A stretch of DNA of 64,000 nucleotides, taken from contig NZ_PEBH01000004.1 of the NCBI RefSeq assembly GCF_008698235.1, forward strand, positions 133,493 through 197,492, read 5' to 3'. A program made the position numbers and the translations under genes. This document shows positions 34,769-44,120 of the stretch, piece after piece. The notes below the pieces were generated by a model. It saw nothing but the letters and a program-made list of their open reading frames with translations. It had not been told where the DNA came from and did not search any database. Position 1 is the stretch's first letter. Each line of letters starts with the position of its first letter. This DNA is from Bifidobacterium rousetti. GTDB lineage: Bacteria > Actinomycetota > Actinomycetes > Actinomycetales > Bifidobacteriaceae.

Positions 34769-34840
34769 GGGCGGTTGGCGCAGTGGTAGCGCACTTCCCT
34801 GACACGGAAGGGGTCACAAGTTCGAATCTTGTATCGCCCA
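34769..34840 (+). tRNA. tRNA-Val (anticodon GAC)
   Basis: The acceptor GGGCGGT/ATCGCCC (one G-T pair), anticodon stem CTTCC/GGAAG with loop CTGACAC, and T arm ACAAG-TTCGAAT-CTTGT fold well. Second gene of a three-tRNA cluster. Confidence 0.94.
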
Positions 34841-34851
34841 CTCGAAAACGG

Positions 34852-34879
34852 CCGGCAGGTGACTGCCGGTTTTGTTTTT
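34852..34879 (+). terminator. Terminator after tRNA-Val (GAC)
   Basis: CCGGCAG-gtga-CTGCCGG followed by TTTTGTTTTT. It separates the first two tRNAs from the third. Confidence 0.9.
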
Positions 34880-34900
34880 GTGGCTGATAATTGCAGATTC

Positions 34901-34973
34901 GGGCGATTGGCGCAGCGGCTAGCGCACTTCGTTCACACCGAAGGGGTCGTAGGTTCGATTCCTACATCGCCCA
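34901..34973 (+). tRNA. tRNA-Val (anticodon CAC)
   Basis: The acceptor GGGCGAT/ATCGCCC, anticodon stem CTTCG/CGAAG with loop TTCACAC, and T arm GTAGG-TTCGATT-CCTAC. It is closely related to the preceding tRNA-Val in the acceptor and D arm. Confidence 0.95.
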
Positions 34974-34980
34974 CCCGAAC

Positions 34981-35012
34981 ACAAACCCCGCCTGAGTACA
35001 GGCGGGGTTTGT
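34981..35012. terminator. Bidirectional terminator after tRNA-Val (CAC)
   Basis: The perfect stem ACAAACCCCGCCTG / CAGGCGGGGTTTGT with loop agta carries A and T runs on both sides, so it can act in either direction at this convergent junction. Confidence 0.85.
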
Positions 35013-35040
35013 CGTATCCGGGCTTATCGGCCCGGCCGTT

Positions 35041-35298
35041 CGTACGCTGACTGATCCTCACGGTACGTTTCCCCGGACTTTCTCGTCACCCTTCCGGGAG
35101 AACGTACGCTGACTGATCCTCACGGTACGTTTCCCCGGACTTTCTCGTCACCCTTCCGGGGGAACGTACGCTGACTGATCCTCACGGTACGTTCTTCCGG
35201 ACCTTTTCGTCGTCTTTCCGGGGGAACGTACACTGGCGGTCCCCTACAGTACGTTCCTCCGGAAACCATACGGAATACTCCGGAGGAACGTACTGTAG
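35041..35298. repeat. Palindrome array, 62-bp period
   Basis: CGTACGCTGACTGATCC starts at 35041, 35103 and 35165, with a diverged fourth unit at 35227: an exact 62-bp period. Each unit contains GTACGTTTCCCCGGA and TCCGGGGGAACGTAC, forming a hairpin around TTTCTCGTCACCC. The last unit is a perfect palindrome with 20-bp arms (35244-35263 and 35279-35298). It lies between the tRNA cluster and the convergent permease gene. Confidence 0.9.
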
Positions 35299-35428
35299 GT
35301 GGGGTTGGTGTTAGTCGTGGTTCGGGGGTTGGTTGTTGTTGGGATGGGTTGGGGTGGTTGTTGGTTGGTGTGGATATGGGTTGGGCGTAGTGGGGGTTGG
35401 TCGGATGTGGTCCCGGATTGGCTCCGGA

Positions 35429-36970
35429 TCAGTGGAGGTCCGGGGGTGGAACGGGATGCCGTTGGCGCCACCACCGCTGGACGAAGTAGGCGGCGTAGCA
35501 CACGATGATGAAGACGATCTCGGCGCCGAGGGCGAACCGTTGCTCCTTGTCGAAGAAGACCAGGAGGAACGAGGCGGTGCACAGGATGAACGCGCCCCAC
35601 GAGGTGTACGGGTAGCCCGGCGTCGCGTACTTGAGCTCCTTGACCGTGTGACCCGAGGCGATCCAGCGCTTGCGGAACACGATCTGGCAGTACGCGATCG
35701 CGATCCACACCACCACGGCGGACAGGCCGGAGAGCGCCACCAACACCAGATACACGGTCGAGGCCGCGATCACCGAGCTCAACAGGGCCAGAAGTCCTCC
35801 GGCCATCGCCGCGCACAGGGCCAGCATCGGCACGCCGTGGCGGTTCGTCTTGGCGAACCAGCGGGGGATCATGCCCTCGTTGCCCATCGACCACACCATG
35901 CGCGTGGAGGCGTACAGGCCCGAGTTCGACGCGGACAGCACGGCCGTCAGCACCACGAAGTTCATGATGTCGGCTGCGTACGGGATGCCGATCGAGTTGA
36001 ACACGAGCACGAATGGGCTTTCGCCCACGCCAGCCTCGCGCCACGGGATCAGCGCGCACATCACGGTGATCGAGCCGATGAAGAACAGGACCAGACGCCA
36101 CAATGTCGTGTGGATCGCCTTCGGCACGGCGGTCTCCGGATCGCGCGTCTCGCCGGCGGTCACGCCGATCAGCTCGGTGCCGGAGAAGGCGAAGTTGACG
36201 GTGAGGATCGTCGCGAACACCGGCATGAAGCCGTTGGGGAAGATGCCGTCCTTGACGAGGTTGCCGAACAGGGGCGCGTGGTCGTAGCCGGAGATCGGCA
36301 CCGCGCCGAAGATCGCCAAGAGGCCGATGAGGATGAACGCGCAGATCGCGAACACCTTGATCGAGGCGAACAGGAACTCCGCCTCGGCGAAGAATCTCAC
36401 CGAAAGGGCGTTGGCGACGAAGATCAATACGATGCATGCCGCCGACCATATCCAGGTGGGCGTATGCGGGAACCATCGTTGCATGAGCAGACCCGCGGCG
36501 GTGAACTCCGATCCCAAGGCCACCGTCCAGGTGAGCCAGTACTGGATCGCGATGACGAATCCGGTGCCCGGCCCGATGAACTTTTCGGCGTAGACGTGGA
36601 ACGAGCCGGTCACCGGCATCGCCACGGACAGCTCGCCGAGCGTGAGCATCACCAGATACACGATGACGGCGCCGATGCCGTACGCGAGGATCGTGCCGAT
36701 CGGGCCCGCCTGCTGGATCGTGTAGCCGGAGCTCAGGAACAGGCCGGTGCCGATCACGCCGCCGAGCGAGATCATCTGGAGGTGTCGCGACTCCATGCCG
36801 CGTTTGAGGTTGGTGTGCAGGGCGTGCTTGGTGTTGGTGTTGGTGGTGTTGTCGTTGGTGTGGTCGGCGTCGTCGCTGCCGCCGACCGTCGTATGTGCGG
36901 TCGTCGCGTCGTCGTCGGACGGGGGCGCGGGTTCGGGGCGTTTCCTCATGTCGGTGTCGGTCTTGATCAT
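35429..36970 (-). CDS. Amino acid permease, AAT/APC family
   Basis: A 513-residue polytopic permease with about 12 membrane segments. The family start [21 protein letters not shown] is followed by [14 protein letters not shown] and [13 protein letters not shown], typical of the AAT group (lysine, aromatic, GABA, asparagine and related permeases). The first 60 residues are a Thr/Asn/Asp-rich cytoplasmic tail. GAGAGAG precedes ATG 36970; a second ATG at 36949 is possible. TATACT on the minus strand at 37097-37092 is a plausible -10 box. The exact substrate is not assignable. Confidence 0.88.
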   Translation of the reverse strand: MIKTDTDMRKRPEPAPPSDDDATTAHTTVGGSDDADHTNDNTTNTNTKHALHTNLKRGMESRHLQMISLGGVIGTGLFLSSGYTIQQAGPIGTILAYGIGAVIVYLVMLTLGELSVAMPVTGSFHVYAEKFIGPGTGFVIAIQYWLTWTVALGSEFTAAGLLMQRWFPHTPTWIWSAACIVLIFVANALSVRFFAEAEFLFASIKVFAICAFILIGLLAIFGAVPISGYDHAPLFGNLVKDGIFPNGFMPVFATILTVNFAFSGTELIGVTAGETRDPETAVPKAIHTTLWRLVLFFIGSITVMCALIPWREAGVGESPFVLVFNSIGIPYAADIMNFVVLTAVLSASNSGLYASTRMVWSMGNEGMIPRWFAKTNRHGVPMLALCAAMAGGLLALLSSVIAASTVYLVLVALSGLSAVVVWIAIAYCQIVFRKRWIASGHTVKELKYATPGYPYTSWGAFILCTASFLLVFFDKEQRFALGAEIVFIIVCYAAYFVQRWWRQRHPVPPPDLH

Positions 36971-37169
36971 GCTCTCTCTCGATCGATGATGGTCGTTGTC
37001 ATGTGCTGCTTCCTCATATGCGGCCGCCGCCCGAGATTGCCCGGAGCTGTCCGGAACGGAAACGGCGGGTGTCCGCGAAAAGGCCGCGAACAGTATACGC
37101 GCGGGGTCCGCATTTCGGGCGGGCGCGCGTTGGACGATCACGGTTACGATGGAAGGCGAGGAGGCATAT

Positions 37170-38051
37170 ATGCAGTACATCGAGCGGACGATCACCGGCA
37201 TCGACGGCAGCGAGGCGCGGTTCACCGGATACGTGGCGGACAACAGTCGGGAGATGGACCCCGCACGGCGTCGGGCGTCCATCCTGATCCTGCCCGGCGG
37301 TGCGTACGCGATGACCTCCGATCGTGAGGCCGAGCCGGTGGCGCTCAGGTTCCTCGGACGCGGGTTCAACGTGTTCATCCTGCGGTATTCGGTCCGTCCG
37401 AGCCGCTATCCGGTGGCGCTGGTCGAGGCGGGTGAGGCAATGCGCCTCATCCGAGATCACGCCGACGAATGGCATGTGGGCCCGCGGCGCGTGGCGGTGC
37501 TGGGATTCTCGGCCGGCGGTCATCTGGCGGCGAACCTCGCCACCGCGGCTGGCGACGACGACCTTCGCGCGCACGGTCTGGACCCGGACGAGGTCCGTCC
37601 GGACGCGCTGATGCTGGCCTATCCGGTGATCACCTCCGGTCCGATGGCCCATCGCGGCAGTTTCCGCTGCCTGTTGGGCGACGCGGCGGGGGATGCGGAT
37701 GACGCGGAGTCGTCGGCGATGCTGGAGCGCCTGTCGATCGAACGGCACATCGACGCGAAGACGCCGCCGGTATTCGTCTGGCACACGATGACCGACGCCA
37801 CCGTGCCGGTGGAGAACACGCTCATGCTCGTCCAAGCCTGTCACGCCGCCGGCGTGAGCGTCGAGGCGCACCTCTTCCCCGAGGGCAGTCACGGGCTGTC
37901 ATTGGGCGACGAGGAGACTGCGGGCGCCGGCAAATACGCCAACGTCGTCCCGTGCGTGCAATGCTGGCCACGTCTGGCGGAGGACTGGCTGCGCCGCACC
38001 TTCGCGGACGCGCCCGGTCATAGGCCGGCTCGGGTGCCGGCGGATCGGTGA
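37170..38051 (+). CDS. Alpha/beta hydrolase, acetyl-esterase-like
   Basis: A 293-residue cytosolic esterase of the BD-FAE/lipase group. The oxyanion segment is ILPGGAYAM, the nucleophile S114 lies in GFSAGGH, Asp is probably in TMTDATVP, and the catalytic His is in EGSHGLSLG. Relatives act on acylated sugars or short esters. GAGGAGG with 6-nt spacing makes ATG 37170 the start; upstream in-frame ATGs at 36996 and 37149 are less likely. It is transcribed divergently from the permease. Confidence 0.85.
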   Translation: MQYIERTITGIDGSEARFTGYVADNSREMDPARRRASILILPGGAYAMTSDREAEPVALRFLGRGFNVFILRYSVRPSRYPVALVEAGEAMRLIRDHADEWHVGPRRVAVLGFSAGGHLAANLATAAGDDDLRAHGLDPDEVRPDALMLAYPVITSGPMAHRGSFRCLLGDAAGDADDAESSAMLERLSIERHIDAKTPPVFVWHTMTDATVPVENTLMLVQACHAAGVSVEAHLFPEGSHGLSLGDEETAGAGKYANVVPCVQCWPRLAEDWLRRTFADAPGHRPARVPADR

Positions 38052-38074
38052 CGGATCGATGACGGGTCTATGAA

Positions 38075-38275
38075 TCAGAACATCGGATCCCGCGGGCGTC
38101 CTTCCGCGTCGTTGAATTGATCCGACATCCCGGCTTCGGTGCGGCTGTTGTGCGCGGCGAAGACGGGCATCTCCCAATGCAGGTACTGTATGTAGTCGAG
38201 CACCGGCACGGCGGCGAGACCGCCGATGAGCAGGACGATGAATCCCGCGATCTTGGCCATGTGTCGTGCGTTCAT
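38075..38275 (-). CDS. Small single-span membrane protein
   Basis: 66 residues with one membrane segment (IAGFIVLLIGGLAAVPVLDYI, about residues 8-28) and a charged C terminus. GGGAG lies 8 nt before ATG 38275. I do not recognise the family. It converges on the esterase, 24 bp from its stop. Confidence 0.5.
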   Translation of the reverse strand: MNARHMAKIAGFIVLLIGGLAAVPVLDYIQYLHWEMPVFAAHNSRTEAGMSDQFNDAEGRPRDPMF

Positions 38276-38424
38276 GATGCCGTCTCCCGTCGTCGTTCGC
38301 GATTGGCCGCGATTCCGTGCTGTCACCACCATTGTGAACCGGCCGATCCCGCCCGCCAAGACGCGGTAAAGGGATCGTTTACTTCGATTAGGGGATCATC
38401 GGCCGGCTCCCTAGCATGGGCCTC

Positions 38425-39126
38425 ATGAGCAACATCAGCCGTGCACCGGAATCATCGGAATCTCCCCGCGACGGGTCCTCGGGACCCGCGAGGTCCGCGA
38501 GCGCCATCGCCATCGGCTTGGTGGACAACGATCCGTATGCCCTGGCGTACCTTCGCGTGGCCATCGAACGGCTTGATCCGAGGTTCCATATGATCTGGGC
38601 GGTCTCCACCGGAGCCGCGGCGATCCACCGGTGCCTGCACACGCCGAAGCCGCCGGACGTGCTGGTGAGCGACATGTCGCTCACCGACATGACCGGGCCG
38701 GAGGTGTGCGCCGCCCTGCGCCGAGGCGGATCGACGATCGGCGTCGTCGGCATCACGGCCCTCGACCCGGAGTCGTTCGCCGACAGTCTGACGCGGGCCG
38801 GCGGCCAGGCGCTCGTCGCCAAGGAGAACATCCCGCGGATGCTTGGTCCCGCGATAGTCAAGGCGGCACAGGGCTGGAGTCGACCGGAGTCGTCCGACGG
38901 CCACGGTCAACCGGCCTTGGGCGTCGATCGTCTCGGCCGTCTCAGCGAACGCGAGCTGGCGGTCGCGAGACTGTACGGCAGGCATCTGACGACTGGGGAG
39001 ATCGCGCGGGCGCTCGGCATCAGCGAATCCACCGTCCACGTGCACATGCACCACGCCATGAGGAAACTGGGAGTCGCCACGCGACAGGAGGTAATACGGA
39101 TATGTCAGGTACAGCATCGCATATGA
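38425..39126 (+). CDS. LuxR/NarL-family response regulator
   Basis: 233 residues. The receiver has acidic pair DND, phospho-acceptor D83 in VLVSDMSLTD and K in ALVAKENI. The LuxR helix-turn-helix reads TTGEIARALGISESTVHVHMHHAM. TAGCAT ends 7 nt before ATG 38425, so the mRNA is probably leaderless; ATG 38416 is less likely. It overlaps the downstream kinase gene by 25 bp. The acceptor motif DMSL is shared with the response regulator at 10020, suggesting a common subfamily. Confidence 0.88.
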   Translation: MSNISRAPESSESPRDGSSGPARSASAIAIGLVDNDPYALAYLRVAIERLDPRFHMIWAVSTGAAAIHRCLHTPKPPDVLVSDMSLTDMTGPEVCAALRRGGSTIGVVGITALDPESFADSLTRAGGQALVAKENIPRMLGPAIVKAAQGWSRPESSDGHGQPALGVDRLGRLSERELAVARLYGRHLTTGEIARALGISESTVHVHMHHAMRKLGVATRQEVIRICQVQHRI

Positions 39127-40433
39127 CGTTCATGACGTCGTTGACGGGACTAATGAGGCTGTTCCGGCCGAGAACCGCGGCGGAGGGCGGGCTGGCCGAT
39201 GGCCGTCCGCATCCGTTGCTGACGGTGGTGGCCGTGCTGATCGCGGTCGCCAATCTGGTCGATACGGGCAACCTCCTCATGAACGGGTGGTTCTCCCTCG
39301 ACGATCCCCGATATGCGCTCATGGGTGTCTGCTCCCTCGTGGGCACGGCGTGCCTTGCGGTCGCGACGCCGTTCATCGGGTGGATGCCGTACCGTGCGGC
39401 GCGTGTCGTATGCGGGATATGGCTGGTCATGTCATGCTTGCCCGCGTCGCTGTTCACGTCGACGTGGACACTGATGCTCAACGTGCTGCTCGCCATCGTC
39501 GTGACCGCGCACGGGAACGTGCTGGCGGGACAGATCGCGTTCGATCTGTGCGTGCTGACGCCGCTGGTCACCGGGTCAATCGCGGACGTGGTGCATCCCG
39601 ACTACCTGATGGTGGTGTTGTGTGCCTTTATCATGGTGTGTCTCAACGCCGTGATGGCGGTGATCGTGGCGGCGTCCGCGCGCCGTCGCCGTGAGCGTGA
39701 CCAGTGGGAGCGTGATCAGCGGTTGCGTCGCGACCAGGTCGTTCATCAGCTACACGACGACGTGGCGAACCGGTTGAGTTACGTGCTGCTCCGGCTTCAG
39801 CGCGACGAACGCGATGATCGGGGTGGTCGTGATGGCGGTCGGCTTGATCGCGATCAGGAGATGGTTCAGGACGTGCGTGGCGCGCTGGACAGTACGCGGC
39901 GGGCGGTGCATGTGCTCTCGGGGAATGAGGGCGTGGATGTGGCGGGCGCCGGCGTCGGTGATCCGGCCGACCCGTCTGGAGCGTCTGGCGCGTCCGGCGG
40001 GTCCGTCTGTGGCGAAACGTCGTGGGATGTGTTGCGCGCCTTGGTGACGACCGAGACCGCGCGGCTCGAGCGGATCGGTTTCACTGGCGCCGTGGTGATG
40101 CCGCAGAGCGTGCCGGCCGGTCTGGAACGCGCGGATCTGACGGTGGTGGCGTCCTTCCTCAAGGAGTGTTTCGCGAACATCGCCAAGCACGCCGATCCCG
40201 AACGGGGCTATGCGTTGGCCGTTTCGGGGCGCGCGGAGGGCGTCGTCGTGTCACTGGCGGATACGCCGAAGCGGGCTGGCGCGCACGGCGCCGACCGTGA
40301 TCGTCCGGCCGAAGGGGCTTCCACCGGACGGGGGCTCGCCTACTACCGTGATTTCGCGGAACGCCGTGGCGGCTCGCTCACCATCGAGGAGGACGCCGGG
40401 AACTGGTCCCTGACCGCGCTCTTCCCCTGTTGA
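39102..40433 (+). CDS. Sensor histidine kinase, NarL-like
   Basis: A 443-residue membrane kinase. About five to six hydrophobic segments lie in residues 30-200, followed by a charged linker and the HisKA_3 helix QLHDDVANRLS (H218). The ATPase domain follows with N-box ECFANIAKHAD and G-box STGRGLAYYRDFAERRGGS. AGGAGG at 39085 precedes ATG 39102. It is the partner of the overlapping response regulator. A Gly/Ala/Ser-rich insertion sits near residues 280-305. Confidence 0.87.
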   Translation: MSGTASHMTFMTSLTGLMRLFRPRTAAEGGLADGRPHPLLTVVAVLIAVANLVDTGNLLMNGWFSLDDPRYALMGVCSLVGTACLAVATPFIGWMPYRAARVVCGIWLVMSCLPASLFTSTWTLMLNVLLAIVVTAHGNVLAGQIAFDLCVLTPLVTGSIADVVHPDYLMVVLCAFIMVCLNAVMAVIVAASARRRRERDQWERDQRLRRDQVVHQLHDDVANRLSYVLLRLQRDERDDRGGRDGGRLDRDQEMVQDVRGALDSTRRAVHVLSGNEGVDVAGAGVGDPADPSGASGASGGSVCGETSWDVLRALVTTETARLERIGFTGAVVMPQSVPAGLERADLTVVASFLKECFANIAKHADPERGYALAVSGRAEGVVVSLADTPKRAGAHGADRDRPAEGASTGRGLAYYRDFAERRGGSLTIEEDAGNWSLTALFPC

Positions 40434-40467
40434 CGGGTTGTTTTCTGGTCGACTGCGTCCAGTGGCT

Positions 40468-40496
40468 TTGACGCATCGGACATGTGGGCGTATGGT
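40468..40496 (+). promoter_or_regulatory. Promoter of the biotin-ligase-like gene
   Basis: TTGACG, 17 bp, TATGGT: a near-consensus sigma-70 type promoter. The predicted first base falls at about 40503-40504, on the ATG, so the mRNA is leaderless. Confidence 0.75.
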
Positions 40497-40503
40497 GAAG
40501 ACT

Positions 40504-41415
40504 ATGATGTCATTGCTGAAGGTCGCAGCGCCGCGACTGGAAAGAACGAGATCGGTCGCGGACATGGTTGTCTCGGTGGCCGACATGGATTCGACTCATG
40601 CGGGGGCGCGACGCATGGTCGAACGCGGCGAAATCGTCGTGAACGTGGGCGAGTCCGGGGAACTGGCCTCGGACCATCTGCCGATCACCGTGATCGCCGC
40701 TGACTACCTGAGCAACGCGCTGGTGCGGTTCGGCCGGCCGTGGATCACGGTGCCCGGCAAATCGCTCACGGCGACGGCGGTCGTGCCGGTGCCGGCGCGG
40801 GTCGCGGACGACGAGCTGTTCAACGGATGGCTGGCGATGATCGGCGAACTCGCCGCGCTGGACGCGCTCGAGGGCGAGATCGACGCGTGCGGCGCCCGCC
40901 CGTACGACGAGGACTGCGGGTTCAAGCTGAAATGGCCGAACGACATCTACTGCCACGGACTCAAGATCGGCGGCACCGTGACCGAGGTGATGCCGTCGCC
41001 GTCCGGCGGCCCCGCGTCCGGCGCGTGGCGCGTGGTGGCGTTCAGCTTCGGTGCGAACCTGCTGGTGCCCGCCGACCACCTGCCCACGCCGCAGGCCACG
41101 TCGCTGCAGATGAACGTGGGTCCGTTGCCGGACATCGAGTCGTTGCGAGACGGCGTGCTCTCCCGGTTCGTCGAGTCGCTGCGCAGACGTCTGGAGACGT
41201 TCGTGGACTCGCCGATGGTCGAGGCCGGGCGGCTGCGTTCGGAGATGCGTCACGTCTGCTGGATGATGGGCCGTGAGATCGAGGCGCAGCTGATCGACGG
41301 GTCGGCCGTGCGCGGCGTGGTCGTCGCGCTGAACGACGACGCGTCGATCAACGTCGAGACGCCCGATGGCGTGACGCGAGCGTTGCTGGCGAGCGAGGTG
41401 GGATTGCTGCAGTAG
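40504..41415 (+). CDS. Biotin protein ligase homologue lacking the GRGR motif
   Basis: 303 residues aligned along their length with the BirA at 58904. KLKWPNDIY (K143) and the GGTVTEV strand are kept, and the C-terminal SH3-like domain is present. The biotinyl-AMP loop is not: AADYLSNALVRFGRPW (residues 65-80) stands where the genuine ligase has AADTQSAGRGRLDHTW. Adenylate formation is therefore doubtful. It may be a biotin or biotinyl-AMP sensor, a ligase with altered chemistry, or a decaying duplicate. It is convergent with bioY, 7 bp apart. Confidence 0.78.
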   Translation: MMSLLKVAAPRLERTRSVADMVVSVADMDSTHAGARRMVERGEIVVNVGESGELASDHLPITVIAADYLSNALVRFGRPWITVPGKSLTATAVVPVPARVADDELFNGWLAMIGELAALDALEGEIDACGARPYDEDCGFKLKWPNDIYCHGLKIGGTVTEVMPSPSGGPASGAWRVVAFSFGANLLVPADHLPTPQATSLQMNVGPLPDIESLRDGVLSRFVESLRRRLETFVDSPMVEAGRLRSEMRHVCWMMGREIEAQLIDGSAVRGVVVALNDDASINVETPDGVTRALLASEVGLLQ

Positions 41416-41422
41416 GTCCGGC

Positions 41423-42055
41423 TCAGCGCAGACGCGCGAGACCGGCGGCCGCGAGGGAGGCGACGAACGCCTTGACGATGTCGCCGATGATGAAGCCCAT
41501 CGACGCGACGGCCACGGCGGCGACCGGCAGGCCGGTCAGCGTCGACTGGATGAGGACGCCGAACGCGTAGACGACCACGACGCCGCCGAGGATCGCCGCG
41601 GCGAAGTAGCGCAGCGCGGTCAGGATCGATGCGGACTTGCCCTTGCCGCCCTTGCCGCGCAGCAGCGCGATCACGACGACGCCCGGCAGGAAGCCGAGCA
41701 GGAAGCCGGCGCTCGGGCCGACCAGCGCCATCGTCGAGGCGCCGCCGGCGAACACCGGCAGGCCGGCCGCGCCCGCGGCGAGGTAGGCGGCGACCGCCGC
41801 GCCGGCCTGACGCCAGGTGAGCATGAGGCCGGCGAGCATCACGACGAAGGTCTGCAGCGTGATCGGCACCGGCGTGCCGGGGATCGGGATCTGGCCGGCC
41901 GCGGCGGAGACCCACATGAGCACGGCGAACAGCGCCGGCTTCCATGAGACGGCGGCCGCGCGGCGGGCGACGGAGACGGCCTTGGGCTCGTCCGGCTTGA
42001 CGGCGGTCTTGACGGACGTCTTGGCGGCTGTGGTGGTTTCGGGTGTGTTGGACAT
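41423..42055 (-). CDS. bioY: Biotin transporter BioY
   Basis: A 210-residue membrane protein, the substrate-binding S-component of biotin ECF transporters. About six hydrophobic segments follow a 40-residue Thr/Lys-rich tail. Typical segments are AGQIPIPGTPVPITLQTFVVMLAG and GPSAGFLLGFLPG. No bioMN genes are nearby, so it may use shared ECF energy-coupling subunits. GAAGGGGAAA precedes ATG 42055. It is divergent from the biotin-dependent carboxylase. Confidence 0.92.
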   Translation of the reverse strand: MSNTPETTTAAKTSVKTAVKPDEPKAVSVARRAAAVSWKPALFAVLMWVSAAAGQIPIPGTPVPITLQTFVVMLAGLMLTWRQAGAAVAAYLAAGAAGLPVFAGGASTMALVGPSAGFLLGFLPGVVVIALLRGKGGKGKSASILTALRYFAAAILGGVVVVYAFGVLIQSTLTGLPVAAVAVASMGFIIGDIVKAFVASLAAAGLARLR

Positions 42056-42128
42056 GATTTCCCCTTCTGCTTGGATGATTGCCACCGACGATAATCCCGC
42101 GAACCTACGGTGACGTTTGTGGAACGCG

Positions 42129-42152
42129 ACAAAACTTCCGCGGTCGTTTTGT
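42129..42152. promoter_or_regulatory. Inverted repeat between bioY and the carboxylase genes
   Basis: ACAAAAC-ttccgcggtc-GTTTTGT: a 7-bp-arm inverted repeat with a CCGCGG centre, placed in the bioY/carboxylase divergent region. A candidate operator for a biotin or lipid regulator; I recognise no known motif. Confidence 0.4.
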
Positions 42153-42200
42153 AGACATTTCGATTGAAAGCGTCAGTAATCGGGAGAACAATCTGACGAT

Positions 42201-44120
42201 ATGGGGCATATCGTCAAGAAACTGCTGATCGCCAACCGTGGTGAGATCGCCCTGCGCGTGGTGAGGACCGCGCGCGAGATGGGCATCGCCACGGTGGCCG
42301 TGTACGCCGAACAGGACCGCGACTCGCAATACGTCGACCTCGCGGACGAGGCGTACCTCCTGCCCGGCGACACCTATCAGGACACGTATCTCAACGAGGA
42401 CCTGCTCGTCGACATCATCCACCGATCCGGCGCCGACGCGGTGCACCCGGGCTACGGGTTCCTCTCCGAGGTGCCGAGCTTCGCGCAGAAGGTCGAGGCG
42501 GCCGGCGCGATCTGGGTCGGGCCGCATCACACCGCGCTCGTCGACCTCGGCGACAAGATCACCGCCCGCAGGGTCGCCCTGCGAGCCAAGGTGCCGCCGG
42601 TGCCGGGCCTGTCGGAGTCGGTCAGGGACATCCGCACGCTGCTCGACTTCGCGCACACGCACGGCTACCCGATCATGATGAAGCGCACGGACGGCGGCGG
42701 CGGGCACGGCATCACCGTCGTGCGCGACGACGAGGAGCTGCGTCGCTTCTACACCAACCACGACGCGCTCGAGGGCGGCGACCTCGACGAGTACTTCATC
42801 GAGAAGTTCATCGATAAGGCGCGTCATGTCGAGACGCAGTCCGGCCGTGACAGCCACGGCAACTTCACCGTCTACTCGACGCGTGACTGCTCGCTGCAGC
42901 GGCGCAACCAGAAGCTCGTCGAGGAGGCGCCCGCGCCGTTCCTGCCCGAGAAGGTCACCGAGACGCTCAAGGAGTACTCGCGCCGCCTGTTCGAGACGGT
43001 CGGCTACACCGGCCTCGGCACCTGCGAGTTCATGGTGACGCCGAACGGCAAGGTCTACTTCCTCGAGGTCAATCCGCGACTCCAGGTCGAGCACACCGTC
43101 TCTGAGGAGGTCTGTGGCCTCGACCTCGTGCGCGAGCAGCTCGTCATCGCCTCCGGCGGCGAGCTGACGCCCGCGCCCGAGCCGCGCGGCCACAGCTTCG
43201 AGCTGCGCATCACCTCCGAGGACCCGGCCACGAACCTGACACCGTCGGCCGGCACGCTGGAGCGCATCGTCTGGCCGTCCGGCCCCGGCGTGCGCATCGA
43301 CACCGGCGTCGTCGAGGGCGACACCGTCTCGCCGAAGTTCGATTCGATGATGGGCAAGGTCGTCGTCACCGCGCAGAACCGCCTCGACGCGGTCGCACGC
43401 GTGCGCCGCGTGCTCGACGAGATGACGATCGAGGGCGTGCCCACTCCGATCCCGCTGTTCAAGAGGATCTTCCGCGACGACGCGTTCACCGCCGAACACG
43501 GCCACGCCTTCGACGTGAGCACGAAATGGCTGGAACGCACGTACCTGAACCGCGAGCCCGGCACCGTGGGCGCCGGCCAGCCCGCCTCGCTCGCCGCGGC
43601 GGCGGGGGCCGGCGCGGGGGCGGACGGCGAGAAGAAGGACGCCACCGAGACGTTCGTCATCGAGATGAACGACCAGCGCGTCAAGCTCACCGTGCCGGTC
43701 GACATCGTCGAGAGCCTGACCGGCGGGGCGCGCGTGCGCGGCGCGAACCGCCCGACGCAGCCGTTGCGCGGCGGCGGGTCGCACAGCGCCGGACCCGCGC
43801 GCGGCGCGATCGACGACGGCGCGAAGTCGGGCGTCATCGCCTCGCCGATGCAGGCGGTCGTCACGCGCATCAACGTCGCGGCCGGCCAGCAGGTGGCGAA
43901 GGGCGACCTGCTCGTCGTGCTCGAGTCGATGAAGATGGAGAACTACGTGTACGCGCCGGCCGCCGGCACGGTCACCAAGATCTTCGTCGGTCCCGCCGAT
44001 GGCGTGGAGGCCGGCGACACGTTGGTCACGCTGGACGTGGTTGGGGCGTCCGGCTCGGCCAAGGGTGGCTCGGCCAAGGGCGACGCCGCCAAGCCGCAGG
44101 GTGAGGAGGCCGCGAAATGA
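42201..44120 (+). CDS. accBC: Acyl-CoA carboxylase alpha subunit (biotin carboxylase and BCCP)
   Basis: 639 residues. An N-terminal biotin carboxylase begins LLIANRGEIALRVVRTARE and contains the ATP-grasp glycine loop GGGGHGI. The C-terminal biotinyl domain carries K578 in ESMKMEN. An Ala/Gly-rich linker separates the two. It makes carboxybiotin for malonyl-CoA synthesis. It overlaps the beta subunit by ATGA. GGGAGA lies 13 nt before ATG 42201. K578 is the target of the BirA encoded at 58904. Confidence 0.94.
   Translation: MGHIVKKLLIANRGEIALRVVRTAREMGIATVAVYAEQDRDSQYVDLADEAYLLPGDTYQDTYLNEDLLVDIIHRSGADAVHPGYGFLSEVPSFAQKVEAAGAIWVGPHHTALVDLGDKITARRVALRAKVPPVPGLSESVRDIRTLLDFAHTHGYPIMMKRTDGGGGHGITVVRDDEELRRFYTNHDALEGGDLDEYFIEKFIDKARHVETQSGRDSHGNFTVYSTRDCSLQRRNQKLVEEAPAPFLPEKVTETLKEYSRRLFETVGYTGLGTCEFMVTPNGKVYFLEVNPRLQVEHTVSEEVCGLDLVREQLVIASGGELTPAPEPRGHSFELRITSEDPATNLTPSAGTLERIVWPSGPGVRIDTGVVEGDTVSPKFDSMMGKVVVTAQNRLDAVARVRRVLDEMTIEGVPTPIPLFKRIFRDDAFTAEHGHAFDVSTKWLERTYLNREPGTVGAGQPASLAAAAGAGAGADGEKKDATETFVIEMNDQRVKLTVPVDIVESLTGGARVRGANRPTQPLRGGGSHSAGPARGAIDDGAKSGVIASPMQAVVTRINVAAGQQVAKGDLLVVLESMKMENYVYAPAAGTVTKIFVGPADGVEAGDTLVTLDVVGASGSAKGGSAKGDAAKPQGEEAAK

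Noticed and set aside
34401..34841. Minus-strand frame across the tRNA genes (MGDTRFELVTPS..., NGTRTRGLNLG)
   Set aside because: This is the familiar false ORF produced by reading antisense to tRNA genes; the tRNAs explain the sequence.
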